From NCBI GenBank assembly GCA_019022495.1, contig JAFEKR010000003.1, positions 1,240,001-1,304,000 of the forward strand: 64,000 bases of DNA, in the 5' to 3' direction. The first letter of the stretch is position 1. Each line of letters begins with the position of its first letter. The notes under the pieces were generated by a model. That model made no database searches. It had not been told where the DNA came from and saw only the letters and a list, made by a program, of their open reading frames with translations. Positions 61,682 through 64,000 of the stretch are shown in pieces. The stretch is from Epichloe hybrida (Eukaryota > Ascomycota > Sordariomycetes > Hypocreales > Clavicipitaceae). The translations under genes and the position numbers were made by a program.

Positions 61682-61903
61682 AACTACTTAAACTTATATA
61701 TATAGTATATTACCTTCTTTAGTAAGTATATATACTTCCCTTTTTATAGCTATATCTTACTTTCTAAGGTTAGTAAAGGTATATATAGTAATTATATCTA
61801 GAATAAGTCTTATATAGCTAGCTATAAATAGCACTTTACCTCTAGGTATTACCTTTAGTTTTCCTAAGAGAAAGCTTTTATACCTTTCTTAGGAAAAGAG
61901 TAG
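61682..61903. other. Sequence H, right piece, with a hairpin
   Basis: Short host interval between C2 and C3, strongly AT-rich and with no coding sign. A perfect 11-bp inverted repeat, TTTTCCTAAGA (61859-61869) and TCTTAGGAAAA (61887-61897), could form a hairpin with a 17-base loop. AGTAG (61899-61903) should be the left target duplication of C3. Confidence 0.6.
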
Positions 61904-62159
61904 TGTTAGTTGCACCAAGGTCCTGCGCAGGTAATAAATCCCGTATAATTGAAGTCGATGATAGTTAGTTAGATAGCTAGGAAAGAGGGAAAAGAGAGGG
62001 AAAGTCTAGATGCTAGAAAAGTAGGCGAAATTCGTATGTAGGGCACAAAAGGGGGTAGCGAATTAATGCAGCCAATCATATCGCGTGCATCGCGCTAGAC
62101 CCATAATTAGTCCGGTCTTTAGCTATAATTAAACTAATGAAGATCCGAAGGAATTAATA
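61904..62159 (-). repeat. 3' LTR of copia C3
   Basis: 256 bp, from TGTTAGTTGCACCAAGG to GGAATTAATA (CA to TA), followed by CTAGCAATCTCTC, the polypurine tract complement. It carries CCTGCGCAGG. Confidence 0.93.
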
Positions 62160-64000
62160 CTAGCAATCTCTCTTTTTCCTTTGTGGCTAAAGAGCTTAAA
62201 AACGTAATAAAAATCAGATTAAAGGAAAGTGTACACTAGTGAATCCCTTAATAGGAATCCGCTGCTCTGATTAGCCGTCGTGGCATTGGTTAATTAAATT
62301 AATCCATTAGTCCTTACCTAAGCTCCTATCCCTTAATATTATAGGTCTCTTTACCTATCCTTTAACACAAATCGTTAATTCGTTCGAATTAATCAGAGAG
62401 GAAAGCAACGAATTTAGTAATAATTTGGTTATTGCATCTGCTAGATTGTTATTGCTATTAATCTACCTAACTTTGTAGATCTCATGCCTCTCGTATAATT
62501 AACGAAGAGCTATAATATTAATTATTAGTCTCTTCTCCTTTGTGGTTCCTAGCTTCATAAGATATTTATATAATAAAAAAGAATTAGTATAGAGAATCAT
62601 AGGAATTCGAGGTATCTTTAATCAATCCGTGATCTGATGTAGAGTCATGGAAATCGCGTAGGTAATATTTACGCCTTAAACTATGCTATATAACTTAGAG
62701 GCAAGCGCGCTATGAGTGACTCTCTTGCTCTTTGTTAAGCTATATATAATAATGTTACCTTTTATAATAAAGGTATTGTTATCTTGCATTATCTTATTGC
62801 TAATCATAATTACGTATCTAATCTATAAGCTTAAATCCTTATTGTTAGTAAGCGATCTATTTACGAACACAAAGAGCTTCGCCTCTTCAAGAACCAAAGG
62901 GATGTATTGTAGTTTACGTTGTTAATTCTTAATCTGCCACTTAAGGTGTTTATTAAGGCATGTAATATCTTCCCTAGAGGGTTCTTAGTGTTAAGCTATA
63001 ATTAATAGGTTGTAGGAAGCTTCTAGTTAATATATAGTTACAATATAGCTTCCTTAGGCTTATTATTCTACGTAGTCTTGCTTTACTATTAGGGATTAAG
63101 GATTAACTTCCTTAATCTTCTAACTCTAGCCCTTCTAGGTTAGGATTAACAAATTATTAGTGTTTTAGGTTAAGATACACCTATTAAAGATAAGGGGATT
63201 CTTAGCGGTTAATCGTTGCTTTTCTTTGGCTATGAAATTAGCTTTCTAAAGCTCTTTCTTTTCTTTTTAGAAGAAGTTATTATCGCTTAGGCCTAATATA
63301 TTATTAGTTTGCATTCTAATGATACTAAAGAGATTCTTATTATTTAGGGCTGTGATTAATAAGTAGGGATTATAGGTTAAAGTTATTATATTAAGGTTAT
63401 CCCTATGGTGATAGAAGTACGTTACCTACTAGTGGGTTCTAGCCTCTATAATCCTGTAAAGAGGTTTGATTAATTTAATTATAGTCCCTTCTAGGAAGAG
63501 GTATGTAATCTGCTTTGGGATCCTTATGATAATTAGCCTTGTTAGTATTATGTGTGATTAAGTGTAGGCTTGCGTAATATTACGAATCTAAAGGTAAATG
63601 CCTCTTCTTCTTAATAATGGAGTGATAGCTATGATTAGTTATTAGCTTGCTTGTTGAATTGTTGGCGATTGCGTTAGGATAAATTCCTTTCCTTTGTTAT
63701 TATGGCCTTGTATAATAAGGCGAGATTTCTTGTATAGCAAGTCTGTTCCTTTGCCTTTAATCTCTCTAACTATATAAGAATCGAAGATTCTATAACCTCC
63801 GTGCTTTACTAGGTTAAACTTAATAAATTTAAACATATTATAAGCTTACAAAGCATTAATCTTAGCTTAATTAGACTACTTAAAGGGTTTTCCTAGGGTT
63901 ATAATCCTTCCTTCTTAGCAGAGCTAAAGGGCAAGGTTCTAATTAGCCTCTTCCTTTGCTATAAGGAATACTATACTTAGTATCCCTCTAGTTATAACCT
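62160..64000 (-). pseudogene. Copia C3 RT and RNase H, partial
   Basis: RNase H lies at about 62380-62920. RT begins near 63000 and runs off the window. The stretch 63642-63836 is an open piece of RT on the minus strand, containing KSRLIIQGHNNKGKEF and ILTQSPTIQQAS. These residues are typical of the N-terminal RT fingers of this fungal copia group (RLVIQGY, ILTQSPTIQR). Elsewhere stops interrupt the frame. An open plus-strand frame at 62716-62925 is antisense and repeats the one in C2. Confidence 0.88.

Larger units (their letters stand above)
61904..64000 (-). mobile_element. Copia element C3, 3' part, cut by window end
   Basis: Family C 3' LTR followed by internal sequence collinear with C2 from 55175 to about 57010. 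The 5' half and 5' LTR lie beyond 64000. It retains more CpG, CpA and TpG than C1 in the same region. Confidence 0.93.

Noticed and set aside
55731..62925. Near-identical 69-codon plus-strand frames at 55731 and 62716
   Set aside because: Their conservation reflects the two paralogous C elements; both are antisense to RNase H.
1..64000. Mitochondrial DNA as explanation for high AT content
   Set aside because: The content is nuclear-type retrotransposons, and the AT bias is directional C-to-T/G-to-A decay; no mitochondrial genes or group I/II introns are visible.

Overview
The window is a block of transposable elements from the nuclear genome of a filamentous fungus, most likely a Pezizomycotina ascomycete. 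It is AT-rich and CpA/TpG-poor. Almost every coding frame is broken by TAG and TAA codons where Gln or Trp is expected, and catalytic Asp and Glu codons have become Asn and Lys. This one-directional C-to-T and G-to-A decay is the mark of repeat-induced point mutation (RIP). I find no host gene, tRNA, rRNA, CRISPR array or intact protein-coding gene. Every open frame is either a surviving piece of a transposon protein or a chance frame.

Layout. 1-4500: 3' part of a Ty3/gypsy chromovirus (+). 4640-5880: decayed PIF/Harbinger transposase (-). 5881-6476: unassigned. 6477-8750 and 15336-about 17600: a Ty1/copia element of family D (-), split by a full-length Tad1/I-like LINE (8751-15324, -) with an 11-bp target duplication. 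About 17600-19744, 52981-54914 and 61682-61903: pieces of one older, unidentified sequence (H) into which three copia elements of family C inserted. C1 covers 19745-52980 (-), C2 54915-61681 (-), and C3 starts at 61904 and runs out of the window (-).

C1 is itself split twice. B2 (copia family B, -) occupies 20758-33738 and is split inside its LTR by a gypsy chromovirus (26935-33535, +). B1 (family B, +) occupies 35688-49198 and is split inside gag by the youngest-looking element, copia A (36858-43987, +). The nesting was worked out from matching 5-bp target duplications, equal LTR lengths and uninterrupted paralogous copies in the same window: TTATT for C1, GATAT for B2, CAAGC for the gypsy element, GTAAT for B1, AATCT for A and AACTA for C2. 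After removing the insertions, B1 and B2 are 6376 and 6375 bp, and C1 and C2 are 6734 and 6767 bp.

All these elements are retroelements or transposons that once copied themselves. None now has an unbroken frame. Copia A is the best preserved, with one gag-pol frame of about 1739 codons and about thirty in-frame stops. Points of interest are a 28-codon in-frame repeat in its gag, a half-tRNA primer site, an extra reading frame after the chromodomain of the gypsy element, and the unidentified host sequence H.
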